This document shows positions 9,670-23,079 of a stretch of DNA of 64,000 bases, piece after piece. The notes beneath the pieces are model-generated. The model worked only from the letters and a program-made list of their open reading frames with translations. It made no database searches and was not told where the DNA came from. The DNA is from Macrocybe gigantea (Eukaryota > Basidiomycota > Agaricomycetes > Agaricales > Callistosporiaceae). The stretch is taken from assembly GCA_011319805.1 (NCBI GenBank), contig SJRY01000234.1:248001-312000 (forward strand), in the 5' to 3' direction. A program made the position numbers and the translations under genes. Numbering within the stretch: the first letter of the stretch is position 1; each line of letters begins with the position of its first letter.

Positions 9670-11960
9670 ATGTCCATAGATCCACGCTTCCAAAGGCTCA
9701 GGTCCGACCCGCGCTTTCGACGGCCAAAGAAAAAGCACGCTAAACTCGAAGTGGATGAGCGCTTTAAAGACATTTTTGCGTCTTCAAAGCAGAAAAAAGG
9801 AAAATCTGGTACGATCCATCACATACATGCCGAGCTGCCCATGCAGTGACTGAGCAACGGTATCAGTCCGAGTCGATAAATATGGACGCAGTGTTTCTGT
9901 CACCCACGATCAGGACAACCTGAAAAGATATTACAATTTCGACGTGGAAGATGAGATATCCCTTCCAGACTATGCCAGAGGACAGGTTCTCCTCGAATCG
10001 TCTGACGAGGAAGAAGACGACGCGAACCGTTCCTTAGACGAAGAAAGCGACACAGAAAGCACCATTGTCATAGGGGCTGATCACGATACCTTTAAAGATG
10101 ACGTCGAAGTAGACTTGGATGAATCAAACTTTGCCGACCTGGATGCCCAAGCAGCTGCATATTCGAAACGGCATCCCGAACAGCCGGACGATCCCCTGAC
10201 ACAGACCAACAGACTCGCTGCCGTCAATCTTGATTGGGACCATGTTCGCGCCACTCACCTTTACAAAATTTGCTCCTCGCTTTTGTCCCCGACCGCCCCT
10301 CTGTCTACACACGTAACCCGAGGGCAGCATGAACCCAGCCGTCCATCTGAACAAGTGGCGAGAGGTAGAGTTCTGCACGTCCGCGTCTATCCCAGCGATT
10401 ACGGAAGAGAGAGAATGGCTCGTGAAGAACAAGAAGGTCCTCCTAAGGAAATCTTCAAAAAACGGAAGGAAATCGCTAGTCCGGAAGAGATTATTGCCAG
10501 CGATCTCTACGATCTCGGGGATGGAGCTGAATGCGATGAAGACGCTCTCCGCACTTACCAGATTGACCGTCTACGGTATGTTGCTCCCCCCCCTTCTGCT
10601 GCATTTCTCTCCAGCGTCACTGATATCACGTGAATAGGTATTATTATGCGATTATAACTTTTGACACGACAGAAGCAGCAGTTCATGTCCTTCGTGAACT
10701 TCAGGGGACTGAGTTTGAACGCTCAGCGAATATCTTTGACTTCAGTTTCGTCCCCGATGACATGACCTTCGACCAAGAATTCAGGTAGATCATTTTCAAT
10801 CTCTATTCTTTCTATCAACTGAATGGCACCCTTCTAGAGATGAAGCCACAGGAGAATCCATTGTGAATTATAAAAACATTGATTTCGTGACTGATGTAAG
10901 TGGCACCAGCGAGCCTGAACTTTGCGACCGATTTTATGTCTTGCAGGCCCTCCGACACTCAAAGGTGAAACTGACTTGGGACGAAGATGACTCAGAACGC
11001 AACCAATTGACAAGGCGTCGGCTTACACCAAAGGAAATAGAAGATGCGGACTTCCGGACGCTTTTAGCGTCTTCCTCAGAGTCCGAGGATAACGATGTAA
11101 GCCTAGCGAGGGGAGGGAATAAAATGTCGCGGGACAAGGTCCGTACTTTGCTACTCGGTGGTGACCATGAGTTACCAGAAGGGTGGGGAGATGACAACGA
11201 TGAGGGCGACGTTGATATGGAAGTCACTTTTACTCCGGGACTAAGCGAACAGCGGGATTCGGACGAGACCACCCTCGAGAAATATCAACGAAAGATGCGC
11301 GAGAAGAGGAAAAAGAGGAAAGAGGAGTCAAAGGCAAGAATGGACCGACCAGCGGCGCAGCCAGAGGATGATTTCTTCGAAGTCAGCAACAACGAAGCAC
11401 AGGCTGAAGATCTGGAGTCATTGAGCAAAGCCGACCAAAAGATGAAGAAGAAAAGGCACACATCAGAATCGCTACCGAAAGCCTCGAGGCAGGTGCTCTC
11501 GACTGCCGAAGGACTGGATCACCTCCTTTCATCCAACGATTCCACCTTCGAGCCGAAACATTTCGACATGAAAGCCATTCTGAAGGTAGAGAAGAACTCT
11601 GAACGAAAGCGGAAATCCAGAAAGAAGACAAATATTGTCGATCATGATCTCCAAGACGACTTCAAGATTGACGTGGAGGATGACCGGTTCAAGGCTATAC
11701 ACGAAAATCACGAATTTGCCATTGACCCTAGCAATCCGCAGTGCGTAGACCTTTGATAATTGAACTGGTCAACGACTTACTGGACCAATTGCAGCTTCAA
11801 GAAAACAAAGAGCATGAAGGCACTTTTAAATGAGAGAGCACGAAGACATCAGGAAAACGGCACGGCAGAGTCCGGTAAGGATTTGGCAAGCTTGGTTGAG
11901 AGCGTCAAAAGGAAAAGCGCTTTTGTTAAAAAAGAACCCAATAAGAGGCGGAGGGCATAA
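9670..11960 (+). CDS. ESF1: ESF1 nucleolar pre-rRNA processing factor
   Basis: Nucleolar protein for early 18S pre-rRNA processing. Six exons (9670-9808, 9867-10575, 10638-10784, 10838-10895, 10947-11740, 11795-11960) join in frame. The N-terminus DPRFQRLRSDPRFRRPKKK, the segment VRVDKYGRSVS, the middle RYYYAIITFDTTEAA and YVNIDFVTD-like NYKNIDFVTD, ALRHSKVKLTWDEDD, and the C-terminal NUC153 segment DDRFKAIHENHEFAIDPSNP followed by FKKTKSMKALLNERARR are all family hallmarks. Strongly acidic and basic low-complexity tracts lie between them. The protein is about 670 residues, near the usual length. Confidence 0.95.
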
Positions 11961-12050
11961 ATTTGTGCCTGGGCTATGACTCGGTTTGCAAGGACTCGAT
12001 CCCATCTCATATCATACTTGGAGCTCTTCATCCCTCACTATATACATAGG

Positions 12051-12960
12051 CTATGATATTTTGGCATTAGAGAAATCCAACTCTGGATGAGCAGCTTGAA
12101 ACTTTTTAAGTGCCTGAATATACCCATAATTAATGACATGTAGAAGTAAAATGAGGATTGCACAAACCTCCATCTTCTTGAGTTCATCTGATGTTGGTCT
12201 CCCTATTTGCTGTAAAAAAATCGTGAGACTGGGATTCCGAGGGATCTAGCAGAACAGTAGCATACTTTCTGTTGATTATCAAACTACAAAAATGGTGAGG
12301 ACTACATTATAAGGCAAGGTTGGCCTGGACATACCATCATCTTTTCCACCATGCCTCTGGTTAAGATAGTTGAGCATGCGGTGCCATTCAGGACAAAATA
12401 GAGACTAACCTGGTCTCCCCATCAAGATCGCTCAGCTTGCTGTTCTCTGGTTCTATCTTCCTTGTGTCGATTTTAGGGTGATGGGTAAGGACATTCTCCC
12501 ACCACTGCTGTTTGTTCAGCTTCTCGAGATGTACCAGGACAGACTGATTGTCTGGCAGGGAAAACATACATTTTAGTTAAATTCTGAATATTTCACGTTC
12601 CAAGAGGCGTACCAAGACTCCAAGTGCTGTCTTCCACTTTGATTTCTTTGCAAAGCTCGCCACTCATGATGGGTTCTTGGCCTTTAATTCCTATGCTAAT
12701 ATTCTTCTTCTGAATCGTCACAGAGAGATTCCTTGCTCTCGAGCCAGCTGGGACGGGAACAACGATATCAACTTCGCCCAACTCCTGCGTCCACGTATAC
12801 GGCAGAGCTATAAAAGCATCAGTCTTGGTACCTTTATGACAGAATATAGTGAATTCTGAATCGTACCGGCTTGTTCGGCTTGTTCACGCGCTCTGTCAGC
12901 CTTGTCGCGGGCTTCTCGCTCCTCTTTGGAGAGCTTGTCGTATTCGTCATCGGATGCCAT
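12051..12960 (-). CDS. NUDC: Nuclear movement protein NudC (CS domain)
   Basis: Hsp90 co-chaperone-like CS-domain protein that acts with dynein/LIS1 in nuclear migration. The ATG at 12960 opens [20 protein letters not shown], a charged N-terminal helix, and after an intron comes the CS domain: [54 protein letters not shown], then exons with [70 protein letters not shown], and the last exon ending [16 protein letters not shown]. Introns are unusually frequent in the 3' half (at least five). Confidence 0.93.
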
Positions 12961-13132
12961 TGCTGATGTGGGGAAAGCGTAGGCTTGAGAGATAAGATCA
13001 GGCGATGCTATTTGTGCTTGTGTTCCAAGGCACTATGGACACAAACAAGTCGCACTAAGAGCGTTCGATGCTGCTCATTCTTGGCCTGGTCAGGTTCTTG
13101 CTTCGTCGTTGCCTCCACGACACTCCGCGTTC
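12961..13132. promoter_or_regulatory. Divergent promoter NUDC / SIZ1
   Basis: 172 bp separate the two start codons. No TATA box is seen. Pyrimidine-rich stretches lie on both strands. Confidence 0.4.
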
Positions 13133-15573
13133 ATGGCCAGCGCAGACCTTTGGTTGGATTTTGACGTATGTTTCAGAACTTTGCATGCCTTCGCGATTTT
13201 ACGATGTTTTCTGAAACAGCAAATCCGCCATAACGTCAAAAACAACACCGTTGAGCGGCTGAAGCAGATTTTGACCGGCTTCAACGACGAGTGTGGCACG
13301 CATATATCAAAAAGCGGAAAGAAGCAGGAGATCATTGACAGAGTTGTAGCGCAATTGGACTATTGGAGGACACATAACATGGAAGATAAATGGGCCAAAG
13401 CGAAAGCTATCATCTATCAAGTGCGTAACGCGAACATGTAAGTTAAAAACGCACAATACTTGTCTTATGTTCTCTCTTTAATTTTCCATTCTTGTTCTCA
13501 CAAAAGATACACGCCAAATCGCATATCTAGCACTGTCATATCGACACCTGTAGCGCCTCAGACCGCTTACACCGCCAATCGATCCGCATATTTGACTGGA
13601 ATTTCTGCCTCGACTTCCATGGGCCGATATGATCCATACGCACCCCCTCGGAAACCAGCACAAGTGACGGCTCCCCTGGCATCTTCCTCAAGCTCTCCAT
13701 CCCGGCCTCTTGGCTAGTTGGCCTATTTTTCCCCGTTTCTTATAACTAACTCTCCCGAAAGGCATCCGTTTCAAAGAGTCTCCTTTCTACCACGTAGAGC
13801 AGGCCGTATCAAGTGTCACCGAATGTCCAGGTCGAGCCCTTCATGCACTCGTCCTCGCTTTATCTGAATTCTTCGCAGAATCTTCAAGTGCTACGGATCG
13901 CCGCCAGCAGAGTTTTTCATTCACGCTAAGTGCAGAACATATAAATAAGCTCAAGGCCCCGAAGTAACTCTTTCCTACATCGGTATAGCAACGGTACTAA
14001 CAACAACAAAAGCTCCAGATATCAGCTCCGTTTGTTTTGCACTTCCTCTGTTTTTTATTCGGGTTCGGCATCTTTCCGAACGGGCGTTCCGTGCCCGATA
14101 GAATTTCCTCCGACATGTGAAGTTCGTGTAAACGGCGCTCAGTTAACGGCAAACTTGAAGGGTCTAAAGAAAAAGCCTGGAACTGCTCCGCCTCCCGATC
14201 TGGGAAAGTACACGCGTCTTATTGGCGTCCCCAACCGTGTTGACATGGTATATGTGAACAGTCAGCAGCCTGCCCAACCCAAAGCATGTCTTTGATTTTT
14301 TTTCCCTTCATTTAAGCAAGCAATACTGATGGGTGGACAGAAATATTATCTTGTTGTGATGCTAGTGGAAACTACGACAGTGCAGCAACTTGTAACTGAT
14401 TTAGTGGCGACCAAGAACCAGAGTAGCGAGGATGTGCGAAAAAGAAGTACATTGAACCTGACTCCAATCTTTTTTTGTCGTCTAACGTTTGCCCTATAGT
14501 GGTGGGTGCGTCTTCGGAGGATGATGACATCGTTGCCGGGCCTCAGACGTTGTCTCTGAAGTGCCCCGTGAGTGCTTCCCCCCTTTTGTCTATGATGTGT
14601 TTCTCATGACCACCCTTTAGTTGAGCTTTGTAAGAATTGTCACTCCCAGCCGCTCATCGAAATGTGTTCATCTACAATGCTTCGATGCGACATCCTGGTT
14701 CACCGTGATGGAGCAGACCACAACATGGTTGTGTCCTGTGTGTGAGCGAATATTGGACCCCAAAGAACTGATTATTGACGGGTAAGATGGAGGAACGATA
14801 CTGGCTTCACCTACTGACGGGTTTTCAGCTATACTGACGAAATACTCAAGGCAACTCCAGACACAGTGGAAGATGTAGTTGTTGAGGCAGATGGACAGTG
14901 GCATACGTCGGATAACAAATACGGTTCAGCTGGCTGGAAGACGTCGCATCCTTCTAGCTTGCAGTCAACTATGGTGTCAAAACCTGCTAAATCGCCCGCC
15001 CGCTCTCTGCCAAAGCCTGCAAATGCCGAGCCGGATAAGAAAGACAAAGCGCACGAGATATTAGTTCTTGATTCGGATGATGAAGACGAGAGTCAAGTAA
15101 AGCGCGAACTGTCACCAAGTAGCAGCGCGTTATCCGTCCACCAATCACAAAGTTCGGCAAACTCGGTGCCCCGTACACAGTCTCAAGTTGGGGGTGTAAT
15201 CGACCTCACGCTGGATTCAGAGGACGAAGAAGTCCGTCCGACACGACAAGTTGGAAAACGGAAAGCATCCGATGCGGAGTTGCCATCTATGTCACCAACG
15301 GAGCAAGTGTGGAAGAAGGGCCGGGTGGAGACCCATCCAACTGTGCACACAGAGTCGGGTGCCCCGACAGGCAACTACCGCACGACGTACACAGACACAG
15401 TGCATGACAGCATGCCTACATCGCCGCATCGGTATGCATCGTATACGGTGCCTGGTTTGACAAGGGATGTAGATTCTTTTGGGAGGGGGCCTTCATCGAC
15501 GGCCGCAAATGGGCTACCTGTGTTGCCTAACATTAACGCGATGCTGTCTCGGAGCAATGAGCGGTGGTCATGA
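13133..15573 (+). CDS. SIZ1: SIZ/PIAS-type SUMO E3 ligase (SAP, PINIT, SP-RING)
   Basis: Nuclear SUMO E3 ligase. Exons 1-2 carry a SAP-type DNA-binding domain (VERLKQILTGFNDECGTHISKSGKKQEIIDRVV). A PINIT domain follows (IRFKESPFYHVEQAVSSVTECP, QQSFSFTLSAEHINKLKAP, CEVRVNGAQLTANLKGLKKKP, YYLVVMLVETTTVQQL). The SP-RING is complete: LSLKCPLSFVRIVTPSRSSKCVHLQCFDATSWF ... TWLCPVCERILDPKEL. The C-terminal tail has two SUMO-interacting-motif-like stretches, ILVLDSDDEDE and VIDLTLDSEDEE. Two introns fit only with GC donors: GCTAGT at 13713 and GCATGT at 14284; a GT donor at the first would give a stop. The GC-donor assignment is inferred from frame and family conservation. Confidence 0.9.
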
Positions 15574-15853
15574 CGATGAGTGTCGGAGCATACATCTGTA
15601 CTGTACATTAGATTCATTTTATTATAAGTACTAGTCGCCTTGGTTGAGAGAAGCAGTGTTTTCGGCGAGAGCAAATTCCGAGTTTCCGTTCAAGTCGCGA
15701 TAGCATGCCTCCGTGCCGAGCTGCCGGTCGGCGTTAGGCGGAGTTTACATGATTCCGGTGCTTCCCGAAATGCTTTTGACACGCAAAACTTTTTTTTTCG
15801 GACTCTCCCAGCAACTTCTACCTTGTCGCTTAACCTTCCCCTCCTCCAAAAAA

Positions 15854-17223
15854 ATGGCCGACAGTAAGAAGGGCAAAAGCCCCAAGGAATTCGCCAGTTC
15901 GTATTCTCCCTTCAATGTGTCTTCGTCCTGCCTAACTGGTCCGCAATAGTCGATTTCTTGATGGGCGGTGTTTCTGCCGTTAGTTTCGAATTCTTTCCCC
16001 AGCCCTTCCCAGGTTGTGCTCAATGTTTTTGTATAGGCCGTCGCCAAGACCAGTGCCGCGCCCATCGAGCGTATCAAACTATTGGTGCAAAACCAGGATG
16101 AGATGGTTCGTCGCTGTTCTTTCTAGGCTGTACGTCTATTGTATATCTTGACACGTCACATATCCAGATCAAGCAAGGTCGTCTCGCCTCACCATACAAG
16201 GGTATTGGTGATGCTTTCACCCGCACTTACAAGGAGGAGGGTCTACTCTCTTTATGGAGAGGAAACACTGCCAATGTCATCCGTTACTTCCCGACACAAG
16301 CCCTCAACTTCGCGTTCAGTTAGTACAATTCCAGTTTATTCTTTGTTTTCTTATCCGACATTCTGCAGAGGACTACTTTAAGGCCTTGTTCGGTTTCAAG
16401 AAGAATGAGGGTTACTGGAAGTGGTTTGCTGGTAATGTCGCCTCTGGTGGCGCTGCCGGTGCTGCGTCGTTGCTGTTCGTGTACTCGCTGGACTACGCTC
16501 GTACTCGTCTGGCCAACGATGCCAAGTCCGCGAAGAGCGGTGGTCAACGTCAATTCAACGGTTTGGTCGACGTGTACAAGAAAACCTTTGCGTCTGATGG
16601 TCTCATCGGTCTCTATCGTGGCTTTGTCCCATCGGTCGTCGGTATCATCGTGTACCGTGGTCTCTATTTCGGTGTCTACGACTCACTCAGTAAGCACGCG
16701 TCAGTCTGTCGGAAAAACTGTTCCTGATAATGTGGCAGAACCTGTCGTCCTTGTGGGTGCTCTTGAGGGGTCTTTCTTGGCTTCATTCGGTCTTGGTTGG
16801 GGTGTTACAATCGGTGCTGGTCTCGCCTCTTATCCTCTTGACACTATTCGGTGAGTGGCAAATCTGACGATACCTGTGTACATCAAGTCTGATATCTGTG
16901 TAGTCGTCGCATGATGATGACTTCCGGCTCTGGTGTGAACTACAAGTCGATGTTCGATGCCGGCTCGCAGGTCCGTATCCTGTTGTTCAGGGTTCTTCAG
17001 AAATTTATGTTTTTCTGGTAGATCATTGCCAAGGAGGGCGTCAAGTCATTGTTCAAGGGCGCTGGTGCCAACATTCTTCGTGGTGTTGCTGGTGCAGGTG
17101 TGCTTTCGCTCTACGATAAGCTCCAACAGGTCATGTTCGGCAAGGTCTACTCTGGTGGTAGGTGTCTCGCCCTGTGTAGATATGTTCACGGTTTGATGCG
17201 GATTTCCTATAGGATCTGGTTAA
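15854..17223 (+). CDS. AAC: Mitochondrial ADP/ATP carrier
   Basis: Inner-membrane antiporter exchanging cytosolic ADP for matrix ATP. The three carrier repeats are clear: [56 protein letters not shown], and [25 protein letters not shown] is the specific AAC signature. Seven short introns break the gene, and the last exon adds only the final residues of the fungal ending KVYSGGSG (stop 17221-17223). Codon use is strongly biased (GGT, GTC, CGT, AAG), as expected for a very highly expressed gene. Confidence 0.97.
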
Positions 17224-17462
17224 ACGTAGTTAATTATTCTACTTTGCTCCTACCATTACCGCTAGACTTTAGTTCTCTTTATTCTCTTAGTGTTCATCGG
17301 GTATGGCTACACTATACCCTTCTAAAAATGCATTTTAAAATACAGCATGGAACTACCCGAACTTGGTGTGAGATTTAAGTGTGCTCGTGACTGGTGGTTT
17401 GAACGCGAGGCGTGACGTCGACGCACTATGCTTTTACAATCGTTCCCCGAAGACGCTTTTCT

Positions 17463-19932
17463 ATGGCTTCTTTTGCCCTCCGGCCCTACCAGTTAAACTG
17501 CCTGGAGGCTTGTTTGCGTGCTCTTTCATCAGGTGCTCGACGTATAGGCGTATCGTTGCCCACAGGGTCGGGAAAGACGACCATCTTTATTTCTCTGTTG
17601 GCAAAGCTTCCTCCGTCTAGCAACCATACGTCCGCACAGAAGTCTCTCATTCTCGTCAACAGCATTGAACTGGCTAGGCAGTCTGCAGAACAGGCTACTA
17701 GGCTATTGCCTAACCTGTCTGTAGAAATCGAACAGGGGTCTCAGCACAAGGCCACCGGTCAGGCTGATATGTGCGTCATGACTACATCTGCATTTCATAC
17801 ACTTGTTCTAATAATGTCGAAGAACCGTGGCGACGTACCAAACACTCCGAAGCCATGAGCGCCTTGCCAAGTTTGACCCCAGGGCTTTTAAGGCGGTCAT
17901 CGTGGACGAAGCACATCATGCCGCAGCGCCGTCGTGAGTATCGCTGTTGCTGGCAGCTACACCGTGACCCCAAAATCTACCCGTGTTCAGCTACCGTCGA
18001 CTCCTCTCATATTTTCACTGCGACATCAAGAGTCCGGACATACAGCCTGGTCAACTCCTACATAATCACAGGATTCCCATCATTGGTTTTTCAGCGACGT
18101 TCAGCCGTCATGACGGCCTAGCACTTGGATCCGTATTCGAACGGATTGTATATCACCAAGACTTCTTAGAATTGATTAAAGAACAATGGTGAGCCACTTC
18201 AACAAAGTGACTTTCTAGTTTTTGAGTGTTTGCTAGGTTATGTGATGTTCGGTTTACAAGTGTCCGCGCAAAGATCGACTTGAAACAGGTGACAATCAAC
18301 TCCCGCACGGGAGATTTCAACCCCTCAAGCCTGGCCCACGTCATTAATACAGACACTTTGAACGACCTTGTTGTACGGTCTTGGCTTGACCGAGCTTGTG
18401 AGAATCATAAATTTTCATGCGCTCTCTATAATTTAATTCGACCACAATTCAGGCACACGCAAATCTACTCTGGTGTTTTGTGTCAATGTCGCACACGTGG
18501 ACTTGTTGACCAGAACATTTCGTAGACATGGGGTCGATGCGAGATCTATCGACTCAAAGACTCAGGCCCAACTACGTAGATCCACCTTAGAGGCTTTTAA
18601 AGCTGGACAATTTCCCGTACTGGTGAACTGCTGTTCGTACTTCTCCTGCATGGAATATTTGAGCGAGCGACTGATGTCAGATCCTACGGCAGCGGTGATG
18701 ACGGAAGGAACTGACATACCTAACATTGATTGTGTCATCGTTGCTCGTCCTACACGGTCGCGCAACCTGTTCGCTCAAATGGTACGGGAGAGTCTTTCGG
18801 GTTATTCAGGCGGTTGCCATTGACAGTCCCCCTAGATAGGTCGTGGTATGCGACTGTCTCCAAATACCGGGAAGCGGGACTGTCAGATCATGGATTTTGT
18901 TGACAGCCAGTCGCGCGTTGTTGGCCTCGTATCTATTCCTACTCTCTTCGGCCTCGACCCTTCAGAGATAGACATAGAAGGTGAATAGGGCAGTCCCCCT
19001 CCTCCTTCCCAGTTAACCTGCTGTTTCAGACGAGACAACTTCAAGCCTGGAAAGAATTGCTGAACAACGAATTCGAAACCCGGTCAACCCTGATAGTGCG
19101 ACGGTTGTGCCGGAGCCTGAGTCGGTTACCTATGTCGACTACGAGAGTCCTCTCGCTTTTTTAGGCGAATCTTCTGGGGCGTTACATGTAGCAAAGTGGA
19201 GCAAAAATGCATGGGTGGGATGTGGGGATGACGTATATGTCCTAGAATGCACAGGCAAAGGCTATGTACGCATTGAGCCAACCAAAGCTGAAGGTCGGTT
19301 TACCACTTGAGTGGCGTTCAGCGGCCGTATTGAATTCATTTTCTAGGAACTCCCTGTTTCCTTGGTTGTTATGTAGCCCCTATGCTGGACATGCTTTCTG
19401 CCCAAACGCTCAAATTATCTCCATTTATGCGCAAGCGGCATATCGTTACGGCTGAACATTTATCTGACGCCGTCCGAGGTTGTGATACATACGTAACGAA
19501 ACGAGTAATGCGCGGCAAATTGGCCCTCGGGTGAGTTTGATGCCTTCTAGCGGCGTCCCACTGACGAAGGGAAATAATTTCCTCAGACTTCTCCGGACTG
19601 CGAAATGGCGTCAAGCCGCTGCTACTGACAAGCAGAAGCAGTGGATAGCGAAATGGTGGGCGAAGAGAGATCTGAAACCTATTGAAGCCGTACTCGACTC
19701 GCCAGAATTGAAAGCGCTTACCAAAGGCGAGGCGGCGAATATCATGACTCGTTTGAAACATGGCGCACAAGTATGATCATTTGTTACTCGGTATAGAGAT
19801 GGTTACTTAGGTTTGTTCTAGTCGCGGCATGAAAGGAAAATCAGGAAGCAGAAAGCCGCTGTCAAGGCGCTCATCAAGGAGAGAACACGCCGCCAGAGGG
19901 AAATCGTTCAAGTTGGCTCTCTTGCTACCTAG
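17463..19932 (+). CDS. IRC3: IRC3-like mitochondrial DEAD/DEAH-box helicase
   Basis: Superfamily 2 helicase related to yeast Irc3, which maintains mitochondrial DNA. Motifs in order: [18 protein letters not shown], Walker [18 protein letters not shown], motif II VDEAHH, motif III FSATFSR, then [18 protein letters not shown], motif [19 protein letters not shown] and motif [13 protein letters not shown]. The start ATG at 17463 follows an in-frame stop at 17400, and the N-terminus ([10 protein letters not shown]) is short, so a presequence may be missing or an upstream exon may exist. At least nine introns splice in frame. The C-terminal basic tail ends at TAG 19930-19932, directly abutting the stop codon of the opposite gene. 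Confidence 0.82.
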
Positions 19933-22900
19933 CTATATCAACGACGAGACTGCGGAATGACTTTGAAGAGCCAAGACTGCAGCTTGCTGAGCAGTCACAA
20001 TGGCTGCTGCCATTGACTCTGGGTGGCGGAACGTGTCGCGGTTTTGGGCTAGCTGTGCCAAGATTGCACCAGCGAAAGAGTCCCCTGCGCCAGTCACATT
20101 ACTGACGTGTTCAACTCTGAGGGCCGGAAAGTGTTGAAGTACGGTGACGTCTTTTTTTCCGTGCGTGACGACAAGTCGTTGTGATGGGGATGTACATTTC
20201 TGGGTCCATGAAGAGTTGCGACTCTTGGGAATCCGCATCACGACAATGACTCCTTGCGGTCCGCATTTCACCAGAATATGCTGGAAATAGGGAAGAAGTC
20301 TGACTGCCATCTGTGCCACTCCCTGTTGGGTGAGGAATGATAGAGTTCCTGGCTGCAAACCATCGTCGTCGGTCCTTCGTCGGGCCAACTGCTCCAAGTC
20401 CGTACGATAATCGGATCCGAGTTCCAGACCATCAATTATGCTCCACCAAGAAGGATGCGAGTAGAGGTCGTAAGGCTCTGCTCTTGCTGTTCTGTCTAAA
20501 TAAGCTAGCTCGAGTAAGTTCGGAGAGATGTAGCTTATAGGAGGTTGATTCAGTTCGATATCTCTGGATGCTGCGAGGGCAGGAAGAATGGACGCGGATT
20601 TCGTGACTGACGTCGGTTCACTAAAGCTGATGTGAATACCAATTGTGCTACTCGATGCACCGTTGCTTACAAGAATGCTGATGCTGTGATCAGTCCTCGA
20701 GTCGACTGATGACGAATGCAATCTCACTATCAATGCCATGCTCAGCACTATATCGGACCAGGGAAGTTATTGCTTGGGAAGATATGTTGGCATCGAAAGC
20801 AACAATATTCGGCTGATGGTCCCGTAACATTTCTGTTATCTGCCAGCAGAATTGTCAGGATTTGCATTACGGAATGCATCAAGATTTACTGAGGAGCCAT
20901 CCAAGGATGCCGTGATTTCCATATCCGCGACGCCGTGTATAAGTTCTCCCCGGCCATCCAGCATCATGTTACATGTGGCCGTTCGCTTGTCAGATCTGAC
21001 CATTCCATCTGTCCTCATTCCGATGCGTGTTGTCTCTTCCATCAAGATGCGCCCGAATGTATCATGGCCGACCGGTGAAACAAGCAAAGGGACCACGCCC
21101 CTGGGCGCGAGGGCACGGTGCGAAGCTTCAGCGATGTTACGAGCGACACCCCCTAGAGTCATTCTGACTGTTCCCGGAGAAGTCGAGCTTGGTAAGCTCT
21201 TCACATCAGAAGCAGAGTAGAGTTGGGAGGTCACGTCTATGGCAGCTGAGCCAATAACAATGAGTTTCGCTGGGGCCTAATCAATGATCGTCAACATGGG
21301 TTATGGTCGAAGGATGTTGTCTCCATTCACTGACAGTAAAGAGCTGGTCTGGGTCCTTCAAAATGGTGACCGCGTGGCCAAAGTGGAGAGAAGCATTGTC
21401 ATTCTCCGGCTAATTACATTGTTTCAGGCCTAACAGTGTCGCGGAACCAAGCTCAACCGCCATTTCTTACTTGTTCATTCAATAGTTTGTGGTACTGTGT
21501 GGCAATCTGTCCACCTGGGTAGATGTATGGATGAAAAGGGCATGGCATTAGAAAGAGTGAAGCCACCTACCGATGAGGGCCGTATTCCTCAAAAGACCAA
21601 TATTGCACGTAACTGACAAGCCCCGAGTTAATTCCGCGACACGGGCGAGAAGCCAGGGTGTAACATCATTCCCACTGCTGCTGATCCCGTTTGATTCAGA
21701 TTCTGCCACGGCTTGATCGACAGCCTCCTGGCACAGTAAACCGTCCCGTTCATAGTCGGCAGGTATAGGTGCAGCGAATAGAATGCTATTATCCAGGCCA
21801 AGCTGGGCTTGAGTATCTACACGACGTGAGCAACATTATGCGATGGCGGATTGGTACTCACAAAGGATCCTGGCGGCAAGGTCTGGATCATTGATATTCC
21901 ATGGCGACTAAACATGGGAATCGTTCCAAAGAGGAGACTATTCAGTTTTTACAATCTACAACTCACATTAAATCCGCTATCACGGGTAAAAAATGCCGGA
22001 AAAGCCTTCGTCGGGCCATATGTCAACACTGGCACACCCAGTGTTTCCTGTCAAAGTGAGGAGACGGAGTCAGCAAGACGGAGACCAGGCGATGGTTAGG
22101 ATGCTAGCTTACCAAATATTCAAGGGTTCTGTATGGGTAGCGGAACACGCTGAACGATCTGGATACCAAGCCTGACAGTTGCTGATTCGTACCTTCTAAT
22201 GTCTAAAATGGATTTGACGCCTGATGATACGACAGCAAGAGGACAGCGAGTCAGTTCTTGCAAGTCCGCCGAAACATCCATGGCTTCCCGTGGGCATCTC
22301 CGTTAGTCAGTTTAGGAGAAATAGTGCTAATGCGCATACATAACTCTCCGCCTCGGTGCACGCCGCCCAGCCTGCCGGAAAAGTTAGTCGTCTCGACTTC
22401 GAAATCAACGAAAAACCTGTGTTCACCCTCCAGTAGCAAATACCTGCACTGAGAGTCAGTCGCGAGGTCGATGGTAAAGTGACGAATGGACCTCCCTTGA
22501 TTCCAGCCAACGCGGCAAATATCATGGTCGCGCTGCATGTTGTCCCTTTTTGACGAGGCGAGTAAGAGGGCCGTAGGTGAAGGTTATACACCAGTTCTCA
22601 CCCCCATCAGCCTTGAAAGTCAAGGCAGGAGCGATGTCGCGACGAGAGATTTTTTGGACATTCTCTTTGTGTGCTAGATGTTCCAGCTCTTCATCTTTCA
22701 GCCCGATCTTGACGCGACCTTTGATGAGTCCAATGGTAGCTGGGACGGCCCCCGTGGACCGAACGATATCCTGTAGTGCAATGGCTGTCTCCAGATTATG
22801 GGGTCGGGCAAACCCATGAGTGACGAGCGCGGTCTCGAGAGCGACTATAGGTTTGCGTTTTGAAAGTGCCTCCTCGACTTCCGGGTGTATATCAAATGAC

Positions 22901-23010
22901 GGCCAATGGCCGATTTCAGGAGGGAAATGAGGCTTGCTCGCTGTCGAAAACCATGCCGTTTTGCATGTCGACGCAAAGGACTTTACTAGAGGCACGGGCG
23001 ACTTGAACAT
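19933..23010 (-). CDS. Pseudouridine-5'-phosphate glycosidase (IndA/PsuG) fused to PfkB-family kinase
   Basis: Bifunctional pseudouridine salvage enzyme: the kinase phosphorylates pseudouridine and the glycosidase cleaves pseudouridine-5'-phosphate to uracil and ribose-5-phosphate. The N-terminal part (minus strand from 23010) has a putative mitochondrial presequence, then PsuG motifs IVALETALVTHGFARPHNLE, ATIGLIKGRVKIGL, SRRDIAPAL, GGLGGVHRGGE. The C-terminal half is PfkB: SDVKSLPSSTSPGTVRMTLGG, VARNIAEASHRAL, LVSPVGHDTFG, and the ATP/catalytic motif NVTGAGDSFAGAIL near the end. The stop (19933-19935) touches the stop of the IRC3-like gene. The start is 69 bp from the divergent MoaE gene. 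The fusion order is the one usual in fungi and animals. Confidence 0.9.
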
Positions 23011-23079
23011 GGACCAGGTCAAAGCAGGCGTTGCTGAGTTGACACGACCCTGCCAGTGTACTGCATACTTTAAGCAGAT

